This document shows positions 1 through 12,884 of a DNA stretch of 64,000 bases, one piece after another. Source of the stretch: Prinsepia uniflora. Lineage: Eukaryota; Streptophyta; Magnoliopsida; Rosales; Rosaceae. The stretch lies in NCBI GenBank assembly GCA_032719365.1, contig CM064873.1:1295001-1359000 (forward strand). The letters are read 5' to 3'. Numbering within the stretch: the stretch's first letter is position 1; each line of letters starts with the position of its first letter. The translations under genes and the position numbers were made by a program. Below the pieces are notes generated by a model. That model was not told the origin of the DNA and ran no database searches. It saw only the letters and a program-made list of their open reading frames with translations.

Positions 1-1749
1 TGAACGAGACACTTCCAATAGCTCCTCATCTGTTTTTGTCTCTTCTGTACTCAAAACACCAATAAGGCTTCCATCCTGCCTTAATCTGCGGGTGATAGCA
101 CGTGTGTCAACATCATCTATTGCATTCTCAGTCAGCACAAAAGCAAAAGTCAGAAGTTATACACATCCAGTATAAGACATCAATTACTACGATTCGGAAA
201 TATACAAGTTCGTGAGACTAAAGCCATGGTTTAACTTACAAATTCCCATAATATTCCTTTCTGATAAATAATCACCAAGTGTTTCCGCACATCTCCAATT
301 TGAAGTACTGCAAAACAATAGATAGAAACAGTCAATTGTGAGCTCAACCAGTGATGTCGGTGATATTAACCGCAGAAACATTAGGAGAAAGCATACTTAA
401 TACTTAAACTTTTGATTACTAGACCACCAAGAAAGCATTGGCTTGATTCTTCATCATCTGATAGAAGGAACAGGTATCAGAAGTCAGCATATCCAAGAGA
501 TATAACTTTCGATACCTTAGGAAAGCCACCTACCAAAATTTACACCAGTATTTCCAATATGTGGGTTTGTCATCAGGACAAACTGGCCAGCGTAACTAGG
601 GTCTGTAAGAATTTCTTGGTACCTGCACAAACATGTAGAATGGTCCTATATCAGTTCATTAATGCGAGCACCGGATTTTCTTCAAACTAATTGTGATTAA
701 CAAATCACTCTCAAGTGGGAGAAAGGCAGGAGCTGTATGGATTTTATATAGTCTTCCACAGTCGAATTAGACTGTCCAACAAGGATAACAAATACTTGCT
801 TAGTTAAGATACTAGAAAACAAAAGGTTCAATCTTACAAAAAAAAACAGAAACGTTATCATAGCAGCTAGTTCCAGAACACAAAAAACCCAAAGAACCCA
901 GAATGAAAGTTATCGTGTTAAGCTAAACTTCTGTGAAATAAAAAGATCTTGCAAGTCATCTCACCCGGTCAAGGATGTATTGAATACAACTTCACCAACT
1001 TGGGTCCCTGAAGCACCAAACGACTTTGCTCTCCAGATTGAACCATCTTCAAGCACAAGTCTAGCATCTGAAATCTTCCAAGGTCTTTCGGCCAAATCTA
1101 AAACCCAAATAAAATTTTTTTTATAATACAAATAAAAAAGATCAAACCTTTATTTGCAAGAAATTAACATCATCTAACATTAAAAACATCTTGAACATTC
1201 TGCACAGAATGAGATACATTTTCATGACATGCAAAATAAGAAGACTGATAACCGATGGACTTTGATAGTACCAATGATTGTTTATTCACCTAAAACATGA
1301 AGGCTGAGCCTAAGATCAAGAAATACATAGCTGAACGAAATGTGGGTACTCAACCATGTGGGCACTTAGCCAAATAATCCCATCATTTTGTTTTTATTTT
1401 ATTTTTTTTCAAATTTCTAGGAAATCCCATGGCCCCCAATTAACTTGCCCTTCAATCTAATTACTGTGAAATCAGCTTTCAGACATCCAAAAATACAATC
1501 TTTTTTTCTTCTTCTCCTAATAACTAACAAATCGGTCAAATGTTCATGCAAATTAACGTACAGCGACAATCGGTTCAATAAGAGAAAACAGTTGAAAAAA
1601 GATATAGCGGCAGTACCTGGGACTGCGACTGCGGCGGCGGAGGAGCATCTGAGAGTGAAAGGTCCAAGCTTTGAAGGGTTTGGAGACTTAGACTGAAATA
1701 AAGTCGACGGATTTACGAAAGCTAAGGTGATAGCCGTTGTTGTTGCCAT
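1..1749 (-). CDS. CARA: Carbamoyl-phosphate synthase small chain, plastid (5' part; runs off the left edge)
   Basis: The gene encodes the glutamine-hydrolysing subunit of plastid carbamoyl-phosphate synthase, which feeds arginine and pyrimidine synthesis. Six exons can be read on the minus strand: 1749-1617, 1097-965, 622-534, 457-397, 307-240 and 116-1. All have GT/AG borders and their reading phases join without error. Exon 1 ([18 protein letters not shown]..., then a Ser/Ala-rich stretch) looks like a chloroplast transit peptide. Exons 2-6 give the conserved N-terminal CarA domain: [58 protein letters not shown] and [19 protein letters not shown]. The class I amidotransferase domain with the catalytic Cys lies outside the window. 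The ATG at 1749 was chosen because it opens the transit peptide and no upstream in-frame start improves it. The call rests on motif recognition; the visible part looks intact. Confidence 0.9.
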
Positions 1750-2408
1750 TGCCTTCTTTGCTTTTGTTAATTATGCTGCGAAAGAGGCCGGTTTGGAGAC
1801 TCGTAAATTATTGTTTCCGAGTTTCAGAGTGAAAAAAGTTGGGATTACCTACGTTTATTATAGGGCCCTTTATTGTACTCCATTCCATTCTTAAAGCACA
1901 TCCCCAGTAATAGAACAGTGTTCTCTCCCTACACTGATATCAGATGAGAGAATTATAGTATCAATTTCGAATTTCATGAAAGATAAATTTGAGATCTCTC
2001 TCACAGAGAGGATACTTAAGTATCGTAATAGTAAGATAATCTGAATATCTTAACTTAATTCTTTTTGAATATTTTTATTAAATTTTTTTAATTAACCAAT
2101 AAATACAGAGTTACGTTGATATCCCCTATATCCAATAAAACGTACGGAAAATTAGCAGACGGCCCTCATTAAGTGTGGGTTGCGGTCATAGGCTTTATTT
2201 TTTGGGCTGCTTTTAAAATAGCATTCCGGCTAAGTTCTGAGCATCGGGTCCGGCTACCCGAACAAGATTTTAGCCTCTGTCCTATTGACAATTGAAGATT
2301 TAGGAGAAAAATAGAACATGTATTTTTAATTCATACACTGTATCATTAAAAACATAAATTTTTATTGATTAATTATTTTATTTTTATATTATAAAATCTC
2401 GTTATAAT
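1750..2408. other. Upstream region of the carbamoyl-phosphate synthase gene
   Basis: No gene is visible. This is the 5' flank and presumed promoter of the minus-strand gene ending at 1749. It is AT-rich, with no unambiguous TATA element. It ends exactly where the solo LTR begins; the left target duplication ATAAT is at 2404-2408. Confidence 0.5.
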
Positions 2409-4250
2409 TGACTACGCCCAAACTACGCATTAAATTAAACACGTAATTTGAGTGTTGTGCAATTTAAATCCTTTTTGTGTAGACGTAGTATTGGTAAATA
2501 GGGATCGTTCTTAACCGGGGAAATTAGGGAACATTAATAATGTGTTAGTGGGAAAGAGTAATGAATAAATGAATAATGAATAAATTAATGAATTAAATAA
2601 TTAAAGAATTAACAAATTAAAGAATTAATGAATTAAAGAATTAAAGAATTAAAGAATTAATTAATCAAAGAATAATAAACTAAAAGTATTAAAGAATAAA
2701 AGAATAAAGAGATGAAAGAATCAAAGAATAATAAATTAAAAGTAGAAAAGAAGAATAAAAGAATAAAAGAATAAAAGAATAAAAGAATAAAAGAATAAAG
2801 AATAAAAGAATAAAGAATTGAGAATTGAAAAGGGGGGTTTTGAAAAGAGTTGTAAATATAAAATAAATAAAACAAGTAAAAATAATTAAATACTTAATTT
2901 TACTTCTACTTTAACCTTTGTACTAGTGAATTTTCTTCAAACACATATTTTTACCAACACTCTAACATCATGCTCATATTGAACCAATCACGAAATCATA
3001 CCTTAATCATCTCAAATACATGCATACATTTTTCATATTATAAATGCACCGAACAGCGGATTATTACTTACAATATGATTCACCTTAAGTAAGTGATTTA
3101 ATGCGCCGAACAGCGATCAAACATTAAATCTCTTCAACTCTATCCTAAATGTCCCGAACAGCGGATCAACATTTAGTTTCGAATTGAAGTTTAAGTACTA
3201 AAACATATGAAGTAAAAGAAACTCAAAAAGTAAAACACATGGAGATTGCATTCTTACTTACAAATGTTAGAAAGAAAATACCAACACATATATTGAATTA
3301 TAAGTAAAACCAATAACAATAACAAGAATTTAAGTAGAGAAGTATGGATTTTCACAAGAATCACCGAACAGCGGCAGGAAACTTGTGAAGATGGAAGAAG
3401 AAATACGAGGAATTCGGTCTTAAAACTCTTGAATTGCCTTAGAATTACTTGGCCTAGGTATTTCTTAAGGAAAGCATAAAAATGTGTTTAAGAGATCTCA
3501 AAGAAATATCACAAGAACAAAGTAAAGAGGAAATGAAATTAAGAAAAATAAAAATAACATAAATTAAGAACAAGAATTAAAAGAAAGCTAATTAATAAGA
3601 AAATTTACAAGAAGTTAAAATGGTCCCCAAAAATGTCTCTCAAAAGAGAGAAACAAAAGAACTAACTAAGAACTAGAACTAAGAAAAATGAAAGAAATGG
3701 AAGAATGAAACTAATTGGGGACTCTCCAAATACATGAAATGACCTCCCTATTTATAGAGGGAGTGCCACAATTGTTTAATTAAAAGTACAAAATTAAAAT
3801 ATAAAAATAGCAATAAAATAGTACATGAAGAAGTGATGGAAATGATGAGATTGGGTGGGAAAAGATGCTGATTTTGGGGCAAATATGCTGATTTTGGGGA
3901 AAAGTGGCTGATTTTGGGGAAAAGTTGCTGATTTTGGGGCAAATATGCTGATTTTGGGAACTATTGGGGGGCTGCTGGATTTTTGGCTTGGGCTGCTGGA
4001 TTTCAGCAGCTTCCCACCGAATTTCCTTGCGATTTTCGGTGGTTTCTCATATTTCGTCCATAATTTCTTCGTTATAATTCCGATCGGGACGATTCTTTCA
4101 CCAAAATGCTCCAAATTCCAAGCTTTATTTATTTCTACAAAAATATCACAAAATAAATTAATTTGTCTAATTATTTATTATTTTAATATTAAAAGTCAAG
4201 TATAATGGGTATAAAATAATATAAAATAACGCTTATTTGAGGACCTATCA
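2409..4250 (-). mobile_element. Solo LTR of family A (same family as the element at 24364-44358)
   Basis: The 1842-bp block is the reverse complement of the 1819-bp LTR seen at 24364-26182. It runs from TGACTACGCC to GGACCTATCA and is flanked by a perfect 5-bp target duplication ATAAT (2404-2408 and 4251-4255). No primer site, interior or second LTR follows, so it is a solo LTR left by LTR-LTR recombination. It holds an A-rich repeat tract at 2560-2830, the GAACAGCGG motifs near 3050-3160 and 3365, and five ~20-bp tandem units around 3865-3960. Its transcription direction is minus, toward the gene ending at 1749. Confidence 0.88.
3748..3757 (-). promoter_or_regulatory. TATA box of the solo LTR
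   Basis: On the minus strand this reads CTATAAATAG within CCCTCTATAAATAGGGAG, the same block present at 24856-24865 in element A. It is the likely LTR core promoter. Promoter activity is inferred, not shown. Confidence 0.55.
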
Positions 4251-4255
4251 ATAAT

Positions 4256-5105
4256 CTTATTAGAGAAAATCTATTGGGACAAAACTCCTAACAAATAAAA
4301 AAAATTCTCGTGTCTAAAACATTACATTTAATTATAAAAAAAAAAACAAATTTTGTATTTATAACTTATACATAGATGAAAATGTCCACATTCAAAACTA
4401 TTTGACTATAAACTTTCATATTCAATACGAATATTTAGTTTTCAAATAAGAGCTCAATTATTCAAAGAAGTTGAACCAACGTCAAACTTATATACGCATA
4501 TATTGTTTATTTACCCACATAATTTATTTATTTATTTATATATATATTTTTTATAAAATTAATTATTTTGGATTTATTTTGAATCCTATAATATTTTGGA
4601 GCGAGAGCTTGTGTCCCTGGGGCCCGTTCTCTTGGCCGGCCCTGCTCATGTCTTAGCTTGGGACATCAGTGCCATGTTATTTTGTATTTTTCATCTAATT
4701 CAAATATTCGTGTTCAATACATAACCTTATTGTTGCACCAAACACCAACGACATTCGAGTTCAGTTCATAATCATTTGAGCAGTACTAGGAAAATCACAT
4801 TTGTAGATCATATTTATAAAACTATACACTACTACAAATAAGACTCACCAATATAAATAAGATCCATCTGAATTAGTATGTTCCTTCATTAGACTTTCTA
4901 TATATTTGGTTAAATTAGACTTTAAATCATCCAAAAACTATTAATAGTGAACTAATTCTTAATGCAACTAAAGTCAAATTTTTTTACATCTTCGAAAAAG
5001 AAATTGTTCGAAAGCTCTTGTTGTCCATAAAACGAAGTTTGCTTGGAGTTATGTCTAAGTGGTAGGCAATTTTGATACACCAACCTTTTACATATGTGGT
5101 GCTCA
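4256..5105. other. AT-rich intergenic stretch
   Basis: No gene or recognisable element. It contains short A runs and a TTTA/TA-rich segment near 4520-4560. Confidence 0.4.
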
Positions 5106-5113
5106 CTAGTCAC

Positions 5114-5690
5114 TAGGGGTGGGCACAAATCTGTTAAAACCGCTAACCAATCCGTTTCAAACCGTTATTTATCCTACGGTTTAGGTTTGACTGAATAAAA
5201 GTCAAATGGTTTGAGAATCCAAACGGTCCGTTAGTAACGGTTTGGATTTTGATTTTCATTTTAGAAATCCGTTAAATTCAAACTGAACCGTTAAGGAATA
5301 TATTAATTTATATTAATGTTTAAATCTATTATTAATACAAAGTAAAATTAATAAAAATAAAAGGATACTTAGATGTACCCATATAAGTATATGTATACTC
5401 ATATAAAAGTATAATAAAAGATTATTAAATAGTTTGTTTGTTTGATAAATTTTAGTATAGTGATAATATTTGCAATTCAATATTTAGCAAGCTTAATATA
5501 TAAAATTTTGAGTATTGAGTATTGATTTTTTTGTATCCTTATTTTTTCTATATCCTCATTTTTTTTATCCCTTAATGGTTTTAAACCGTTTCGATCCAAA
5601 GATTCAAACCGTATCGAACTGTTAAGATTTTAACGGTTTGGATTTGGATATTACAAATATCCGTATCGAACCGCACCGTGCCCACCCCTA
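5114..5690. mobile_element. hAT-type non-autonomous miniature element
   Basis: The 577-bp element has terminal inverted repeats TAGGGGTGGGCAC / GTGCCCACCCCTA and a perfect 8-bp target duplication CTAGTCAC (5106-5113 and 5691-5698). Both are standard for the hAT superfamily. The interior is AT-rich with repeated AACGGTTTGGATTT-like words and no transposase frame. A second element with the same ends lies at 14852-15425. Confidence 0.88.
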
Positions 5691-5698
5691 CTAGTCAC

Positions 5699-6321
5699 TA
5701 CTTCAAATTTCAATTACATTTATAAAATTGTCCTTTTTGTTGTAAATATATTAAAGTATATGTCTATTTCTAGGTAAGGATGCTTTCGTCCATATATTGT
5801 AACCTAACCCTAGTCCTATATAAAGGGGTTTTAACTAAATGAATGAGACGATTTTATTGTGCTCACAACACTTTTAATTATTATTATAAATTATGGGTAA
5901 GTATATATATGGAACTATGGATACTCGATCATTTTAAGGTATTTATACAGAAAACTTATTAACTGGTAAGTAGGTGGAATGTGTGGTGAGCAGAACACTT
6001 CTCCTCCTCCGAAGGTCAGCTGAGCATGCTCATTAATGGCGGATGAAATCATAACGCATTCATACACAAAACTCTCTTCAGAGTTCAGAGTGTAGGGCTA
6101 TCGCCATAATACCATGTTACACTCACAACACTATATACATTTTACATATATAATTTATGTCAGCTGAATTAAAGCATAAATATTTTTTTGTAACTTCAAT
6201 AATCATCCATGCAGATGCAGGAATGGGCGGAGCCAGCATGTGCTTAGGGAGTCTTGAATTCCTACTGAATTTTATATATTTCAATATAATATCTATATAT
6301 ATATTATAGGGAGCGGGTCCA
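5699..6321. other. Intergenic stretch without recognised feature
   Basis: No gene or clear repeat boundary was seen between the hAT element and the diverged LTR. Confidence 0.4.
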
Positions 6322-8161
6322 TAATAGGTCGTTAATTAAACATTATTTTATATTATTTTATACCATTTATACTTGAAAATAATTAGAGAAAATAATATAT
6401 TTTGTGATATTTTTGTAGAAATAAATAAAGTTTGGAATTTGGAGCGTTTTGGCGAAAAAATCGACCCGATCAGAATTATAACGAAGAAGCCATGGACAAA
6501 ATTCGGTGAAATTATACTAATTAGTTAATTAATATTTCTTTTGCATGCACAAATTAATTTCAGTCCAAAAGCCTAAATTCTGAAGCCCAAAATTCAGGCC
6601 TAAATCACGGCCTAGCCTAGCAGAATCTCGCCTCTGCCTTGTCAGAGTCGTGCGGAAGACATCGACCGAAGGCTACATTTCATGGTCGGCGCGCATACGT
6701 CGAATCACTTTTCTGACTGTCAGCGCAAATCGCGCGATTCCTTCGGTTGTTTTCAACGGGCGCCTACCGACCATCTCGTCTTGTGTCGGCGCACGTTGGC
6801 CGAGCTACCCTACCCCTAGCTTACCTACAGCCGCCGATTTTGCCAGGCTTTTCCAGCTGGTCGCCGCCAACTCCCATCAGTCCAGTCAGCCGCTTGCTGC
6901 TGAATTCAATTTCTCTGTTCCCTGCAACTACCAAACACCATAATCAGCCATTTTTAAATCATTTTTTTTATGTAATTTTTTTTTATATTTATTTTGTATT
7001 TGTATTATTATTTTATTTGCTTTCATTGGGACACTTCCTCTATAAATAGGAAGTGTTTCTCATTGTAAAAGTGTTCCCAATTATCCTCATTTTGTTTCCT
7101 TTTTAGTTTTTAGTTCTAGTTTTTCTCTCTTAGTTTTTCTTCTTTTTATTTTGTAGATTTATTTTGGGACCATTTTGTAACTTCTTTTAATTAGTTATTT
7201 TAGTTTCATTTTCGTTATTTTGTTCTTAGAATTTTTTAAACTTCTCTTTAATTACATTTTTATACTTTTCTTAAGAAAAACCTATAGCTAGGTAATTCTA
7301 AGGCAATTCAAGAGTTTTTAAGACTGATTTCTTCTTCCATCTTCACAAGTTTCCTGCCGCTGTTTGGTGATTCTTGTGAAAAAATCATTTTTTTTCTACT
7401 TAAATTCTTGTTATTGTTTTAGTTTTACTTATAATTCCATATATGTGTTGGTATTTTCTTTCTAACATTTGTAAGTATAAATACAATTTCCATGTGTTTT
7501 CCTTTCTGAATTTCTCTTACTTCATATGTTTTAGTGCTTAAATTTCAATTCGAAGCTAAATGTTGATCCGTTGTTCGAGGCATTTAGAATAGAGTTGAAG
7601 AGATTTAATATTTGATCGTTGTTCGGCGCATTAAATTACAAACTTAAGGTAGATCATATTGTAAGTAATAATCCGTTGTTCGGTGCATTTTATAATATGA
7701 AAAACGTATGCATGTAATAGAGATGATGAAAGTAAGATTTCGTGATTGGTTCAATATAAGCATGATGTTAGAGTATTAGTAAAAATTGTATTTAAAGGAA
7801 GTTTATTTTAGGAGTAGTTAAATAATGTTATTGTTAATTTTAATTTAATTCTTATTTAGTGTTTTATTAGTTTAGATTACAAATCTTTTCAAACCCCCTT
7901 AATTCTTTATTCTTTTATTTTTTTTATTCATTAATTCATTAATTCTATAATTTTTTATTCTTTAATTTATTTATTCATTAATTATTTTGTTAATTTATTA
8001 TTTTTTTCATTATTCTTTCTCATTAACAAATTATTAATGTTACCTAATTTTCCCGGTTAAGAACGATCATTATTTACCAATACTACATCTACACAAAAAG
8101 GGTTAAATTGCATAATACTCAAATTACGTATTTAATTTAATACGTACTTTGGTCGTTATCA
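6322..8161 (+). mobile_element. Diverged LTR of family A
   Basis: It aligns along its length with the family A LTR: the start TAATAGGTCG against TGATAAGTCC, the TTTGTGATATTTTTGTAGAA block, CTATAAATAGG near 7040, the GTTCGG words at 7575-7685, and the end GGTCGTTATCA against GGGCGTAGTCA. At about 1840 bp it has the expected size. The first dinucleotide is TA rather than TG, and the flanks GTCCA and ATAAC do not form a target duplication. It is therefore an old solo LTR or the remnant of a rearranged element. The GC-richer part at 6600-6900 differs from the other copies. Confidence 0.7.
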
Positions 8162-9126
8162 ATAACATCATAATTTTGACGTAAATTTTGACATAAATTT
8201 TGAGCCATTAAATTAAAAGTATTTTAGACGGTTAGGATTAGATATCTTAATATTCAATTTATTATAATAATATATTAATTGAAAGGTGAAAACTCTCTCT
8301 CCGTCTAGTTACATTAATTGCTTTTCATTAATTTACTCATAAATTTTCGGGTTTTATTATTTTTTCACTCTTTTCCCTCATCTTTCTCTCATCAGAGTTT
8401 TAGTTGTTTCATTTTCTTCTCCAATCTTAGCTCTTCACCATTAAAACCCATATATCATCTCTATATTAATTTACACTCTTCTCCTTCATCTTTATCTCAT
8501 CTGATTTTTAATTGTTTCATCTTCTTCTCCATCTCAGTTCTTCGTCGTTGAAGGCCATATACATGAATCGGGATAATATAAAATTTTAAATGTATAGCCA
8601 ATATAGAGACTTTGAATTTTTTTTTTTTTTTGAACATTGAATGTAAGTTGTATGCACTAGTTTTTCTACCTTTTTTTTTTTTAATTTTTAAGATAGTGTA
8701 AAAATTTGTACATATTTTTTTTAGATTGGAATATAGTGATAGCTTTGTCGACGAAATTGTTTGTTGTTTGCGTCCAAACTTTGTTGCATAGAAGTTTTTG
8801 ATAAATTTAGTTTGTTGTATATTGGACAAAGCTGAATGATGATTCAATAAAAAATGAAAAGCACGAAGAGGACGACTTGGGAAGAAAGAGAGAGGGAAAA
8901 AGTGAAAAACAGATAAAGATGAATAATGTTGAAAATATTAAAAAAATGAGAAAAAGAAAATTAATGGAAGCAATTAATTGGAGAGGAGACAGAATAACTT
9001 TTTTGACTTTAATTTTTTGATATTTAAATAATTAAAATTTTATACAACTAATCAAATTGCATCTCAATCATTGAAAGTATTGATATCCAATGGCTTAAAA
9101 ATTGTGTTAAAAGTTGTGTTGATATC
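8157..9126. mobile_element. Fold-back/MITE-like element with degenerate inverted ends
   Basis: The left end (TATCAATAACATCATAATTT...) and the reverse complement of the right end (GATATCAACACAACTTTTAA...) match imperfectly for about 100 bases, both including a GAGCCATT/AAGCCATT word. No coding region is seen inside. The left end abuts or overlaps the LTR end at 8161, so the exact boundary and target duplication cannot be fixed. Class assignment is uncertain. Confidence 0.4.
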
Positions 9127-9130
9127 GATC

Positions 9131-10464
9131 CGTCCCCTATATTATAATATTTTTTAATTAATTAAAAATTTATTAATAAATAAGAATTATTATATAATTA
9201 TATAATTTGGGATTCACAATAAATTTGAAAATATAATTTTAGGCTTCCCAATGCACATATCAATCATTATCATATATAATCTACAAAATCCATAGTGATA
9301 TTTTGATATAAAAGTACATAGTTTGTATTATAGTTATTTTTTTTTTCAATTTTCAAAATTTTATGAATGTCTATTTTGTTTTAATACTTCAATCATAATT
9401 TTTTGTTGGGCATGCAACGATTTCAAACTAAATCTGACAAAGAAAACTATATATGGTTGTAATAAATTAGTAGCATGATATGATTTTTTTTTTATAATTT
9501 GATTAATTTAATTTATATTATGATGAATTAAATTACAATAATTTTTTAAATATTTTTAAAAATGCCCGTGAATTCATAGCTACGCATCTAGTGGACAATT
9601 TTTAGTTTTTTGTTTTTAAATGAACTTGAAAATATTATTGCATCATTAATTTTAGGACCATTTATTGTTTAGTCCTTAAAACGTCAATATTATTCAAAAT
9701 TCACCAATCATATTTTTTAAATTTTCTAATCCCTAACCATCGTAATAATTAGTAAAACAGTAATTAGTAAAACAATGAAACTGGTCATTTTTCTTCAAAA
9801 GTATTTTAAACTTTAAATTAATTTTTTTATCATATATTATTAAATAATTTAGTTAATTGCTTATGATTTAGAGTTCAATTTTTAAATTTTGTACCCAAAA
9901 TTCAAGAGTTAAACCCTAAACTCTAAGTTGTACGCTTTTCCACTACCGTCTCACTCCCTCCCAAAATTTTTCTATACCCTGGTGTTGAACCCTAAATAAT
10001 ACAAATTTCATTCTTGATTTCATAGAAAAAAATTCAATCAATTGTAATTAAATAATATATATATATATCTATATATAATATAATAAAGACTCAAGATGCC
10101 AAAAATGTCAAACACTAAAGGGTAGGGCAAAAATGACCAAAAAAAAATTACTATTTTTAATTGTTTGAACGGCCTCTTAATAATAATAAATTAATATAAA
10201 TATTTTAAATAAAATTAAAAGTAAAAATTATCGAGAGTCAACCAATAATTTACTCTTAATTTTAACGTCAATAAATGTGATTTTGATTATCATCATCTTC
10301 ATTATTAAAATAAAAAATAATCTAGCGTTTAATGAATAAGATTAAGCTCATATACATGAAGGAATCATTTTAAGCTCATATACATGAATAAGGGCTATAT
10401 GCCAATTTTTTTTTGTTAAACACAACTTTAATAATCGAATGAAGGAATCATTTGGACTGATGGA
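9131..10464. other. AT-rich intergenic region with a dispersed repeat
   Basis: No gene. Positions about 9640-10060 share ordered blocks with about 53485-53990 (for example AATTTTCTAATCCCTAACCA, AGTTAAACCCTAAACTCTAA and a CGCTTTTCCACTACC-like run), in the same orientation. This indicates an old dispersed repeat. A TA-rich microsatellite lies near 10050-10080. Confidence 0.5.
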
Positions 10465-11947
10465 TCAAATAATCTCATCACTAGTCTTCATCCTCATTCT
10501 CTCTGCAGCATTCAAGAAATCCTCCATGGCTTTCACTGAAGACCCCTTCAAACCACCATCCTTATAATTTTTTATGGCATTTCTGTTCAACTCCATAACC
10601 TCACTAGCTCTCTTTCTAATTTCTATGCCCTTATCTTTTGTGTCACTCATAACCAACTCAATCTTTGCAACCAAATCTTTATGCCCAACTTTGCACTTCT
10701 GCCCTCTTGCCACCTCTACACAAACCCCGACTTCCTCTGCCAACAGCTTGGCGTTGTAAAATTGCCAGCTTCCAAAGGCCACCCAAGTATCACCTTCCCA
10801 TGCCAAAGTGCCTCAATCATTGAATTCCACCCACAATGGCTCAAAAATGCACACACAGCCACATGTGACAAAATCTCCACTTGAGGTGCCCATCCATGGA
10901 CTAAAACCCCTCTTTTCGATTCCCTCATTCGTTCTTCGAATCTCTCCGGTAACCAATCATTGGGTTTGAAGTCAGCTGATTTGCCAAACCCCATTGGTGG
11001 CCTGAAAACCCAGATGAAATTTTTGCCACTTGCCTCAAGAGCCAATGCTAAGTCCATTGTTTGTGAGGCTGATAGAGTGTAATGTGATCCAAATGATATA
11101 GAGTACAAAATTACAAAGCTTTGTGTCAAGCCATTTTGTGCATGTCATTTCAGGTTCATCACATCTCTGGCTTCTGATTGAAATTATAGGCCCAACTGGC
11201 CATATTGGTTTCCCAAATTTGTGCCTGAAATACCCCAAACCGGTCTTGTCAAGATCCTCCACTGTATTGAACAAAATCCCATCAGAATTTGACAGTTCAA
11301 GAAGAACTTTTTTGAGAAAGATAGAAAATTTCTCAGACCCATTTGAAAGTCTGAGATTTTCTGCCAACTGGGTTACGTGAAAGGTTGAAGCTTGTGGAAA
11401 ATCAGGCAATTTAAATTCATGGGATGCTGTTTTTAGGTGAGGCAGGTTCAGCCACAAAGAGTTGTAGCATGCAAAGCCAAACCCACTGCTTGCACAAAAG
11501 ATTGCATGAAAGAGCCCAAACTCATGTGCCACATCAGCAGTCCATCCAAAGAAATGGTCAGCAATTATGCAGATTGGTGGTGGGAGGTCAGTTGGTTGGC
11601 CATTTGAAACCAAGTTGGAGATGAGTTTTGTGAATGAGGGCTTGAGAGAGGTGGTGGCTTGGAGGAAGGTGGGGATGAGGTTGAAGGGAATGGCATCTGT
11701 GCTTTCAATGTTGGTGGGGAGGCCATATATGGTCAGAGCTTGAAAATGAGATTTCAAGGAACTTAATGGAGGAATTTGAAGGGAGAGAGGGTTTGATTTT
11801 GGTGATGTTTTGAGGGGTGTTTATGATTGTGATTGTGTAGTTGTTTCTTAGGGTTTGGATTTGATTGGCTAAGGCTAAGAAAGGGATTATATGGCCTTGT
11901 GCCATTAATGGGAACATTATTATGTTATTGCTTTTCTGAAATGGCAT
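10465..11947 (-). pseudogene. UDP-glycosyltransferase pseudogene, UGT92A-like, three frameshifts
   Basis: Homologous pieces of a plant family 1 glycosyltransferase follow in order on the minus strand but in changing frames. 11947-~11715 has the N-terminal acceptor-side motif FPLMAQGHIIPFLALA. ~11710-11110 has PFNLIPTFLQATTSLKPSF and the ADHFFGWTADVAHEFG block. ~11110-10765 has ISFGSHYTLSASQ and most of the sugar-donor PSPG box: GWAPQVEILSH, FLSHCGWNS, GWPLEA. ~10760-10465 has QFYNAKLLAEEVGVCVEVA to the stop. The breaks sit in an extra AT repeat near 11718, a lost AT near 11100 and one lost base near 10766. The PSPG also has EALWHGK where EALxHGxP is usual. Family members are normally single-exon and about 490 residues. 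UGT92A1 is the closest I recognise; the subfamily is a memory-based call. Confidence 0.85.
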
Positions 11948-12169
11948 TTTGGCTTGACGACTGGAAAGAAAACTTGGAGAGGAAGATGGGCTAGCTAGCT
12001 AGATTGTGTGTGATAACACAAACTTCAAATGAATAGATGGTTTCGTTGCCGACTGCTTTTTGTGGTATTTGTAGTGCTATATTTACCGTTGTAATTTTTT
12101 TAGCTTACCAATTTTCGCCTAAAAGTTGTTTTTTTTTTTTTTTTTTTTATCTTTAAGTCCGATTTTACC
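11948..12169. other. Short flank upstream of the glycosyltransferase pseudogene
   Basis: Presumed old promoter, with a long T run at 12128-12148. No clear element seen. Confidence 0.35.
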
Positions 12170-12884
12170 CACCACCAAAGGTGCTTACCATCATTCTCAT
12201 TGTTAGTTAGCTATGTGCTTTGCAAGTTAATCATAATTAGTAAATTCAGTTAATATATAAATTACTTGATATAAAAAGAGAAAATGTTATTCTTTCTATA
12301 TTGATATTGAGCAAATCTTTCTATAATGAACTTTATATATAATTAATTGTATATCAAATCAAGTTTAAATTATCCCCTACATATTTATAAAAAAACATAT
12401 AAAACACTTACAAAAATGATAAATTTAAAAAGTAGTACACACAAAAAGAAAAAAAATAATTTAAAAACACAAAATATATATATATATATATATAGAAAGA
12501 CATAAATATGTATGTTTTTTTTTTTTTTTTGCGAAAACTGGGATTGAAGGACCCAAAAAAATTACAGCAAGAAGCCTCAAGGATCTATACAAAACAAACA
12601 TAAAAATCTCGAATCTAGGTTCTAACAAATCTTTTTGTGTGCACTCCTTTTAAATTTATTATTTTTGTAAGTATTTTATAGTTTTTATAAATATGTAAGG
12701 TATAATCCAAACTTAAGTTGATGTATAATTAATTATATATAAAATTAATTATAAAAAAATTGCACAATATCAATATTGAAATAATAACATTTTCTCTTTT
12801 TATATTAAACAATTTATATATTAATTGAACTTTTTAATCGCGGTTAACTTACAGGACATATGGTAAGCAATGAGAATGATGGTG
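12170..12884. mobile_element. Palindromic miniature element with long inverted repeats (copy 1)
   Basis: The left arm (about 12185-12450: CATCATTCTCATTG, TATAAATTACTTGATATAAA, TATTGATATTGAGC, ACACTTACAAAAATGATAAA) recurs in reverse complement at about 12625-12884. The arms of about 250 bases flank a short centre with a TA microsatellite and T run. No coding capacity. The long arms are typical of fold-back or Mutator-like MITEs; the target duplication is not clear. Confidence 0.6.

Noticed and set aside
1445..1696. 83-codon plus-strand frame
   Set aside because: Antisense shadow of CARA exon 1 and its intron.
6650..7049. Frames of 97-100 codons
   Set aside because: They lie in the GC-richer part of the diverged A-family LTR, with no homologous frame in the other LTR copies.
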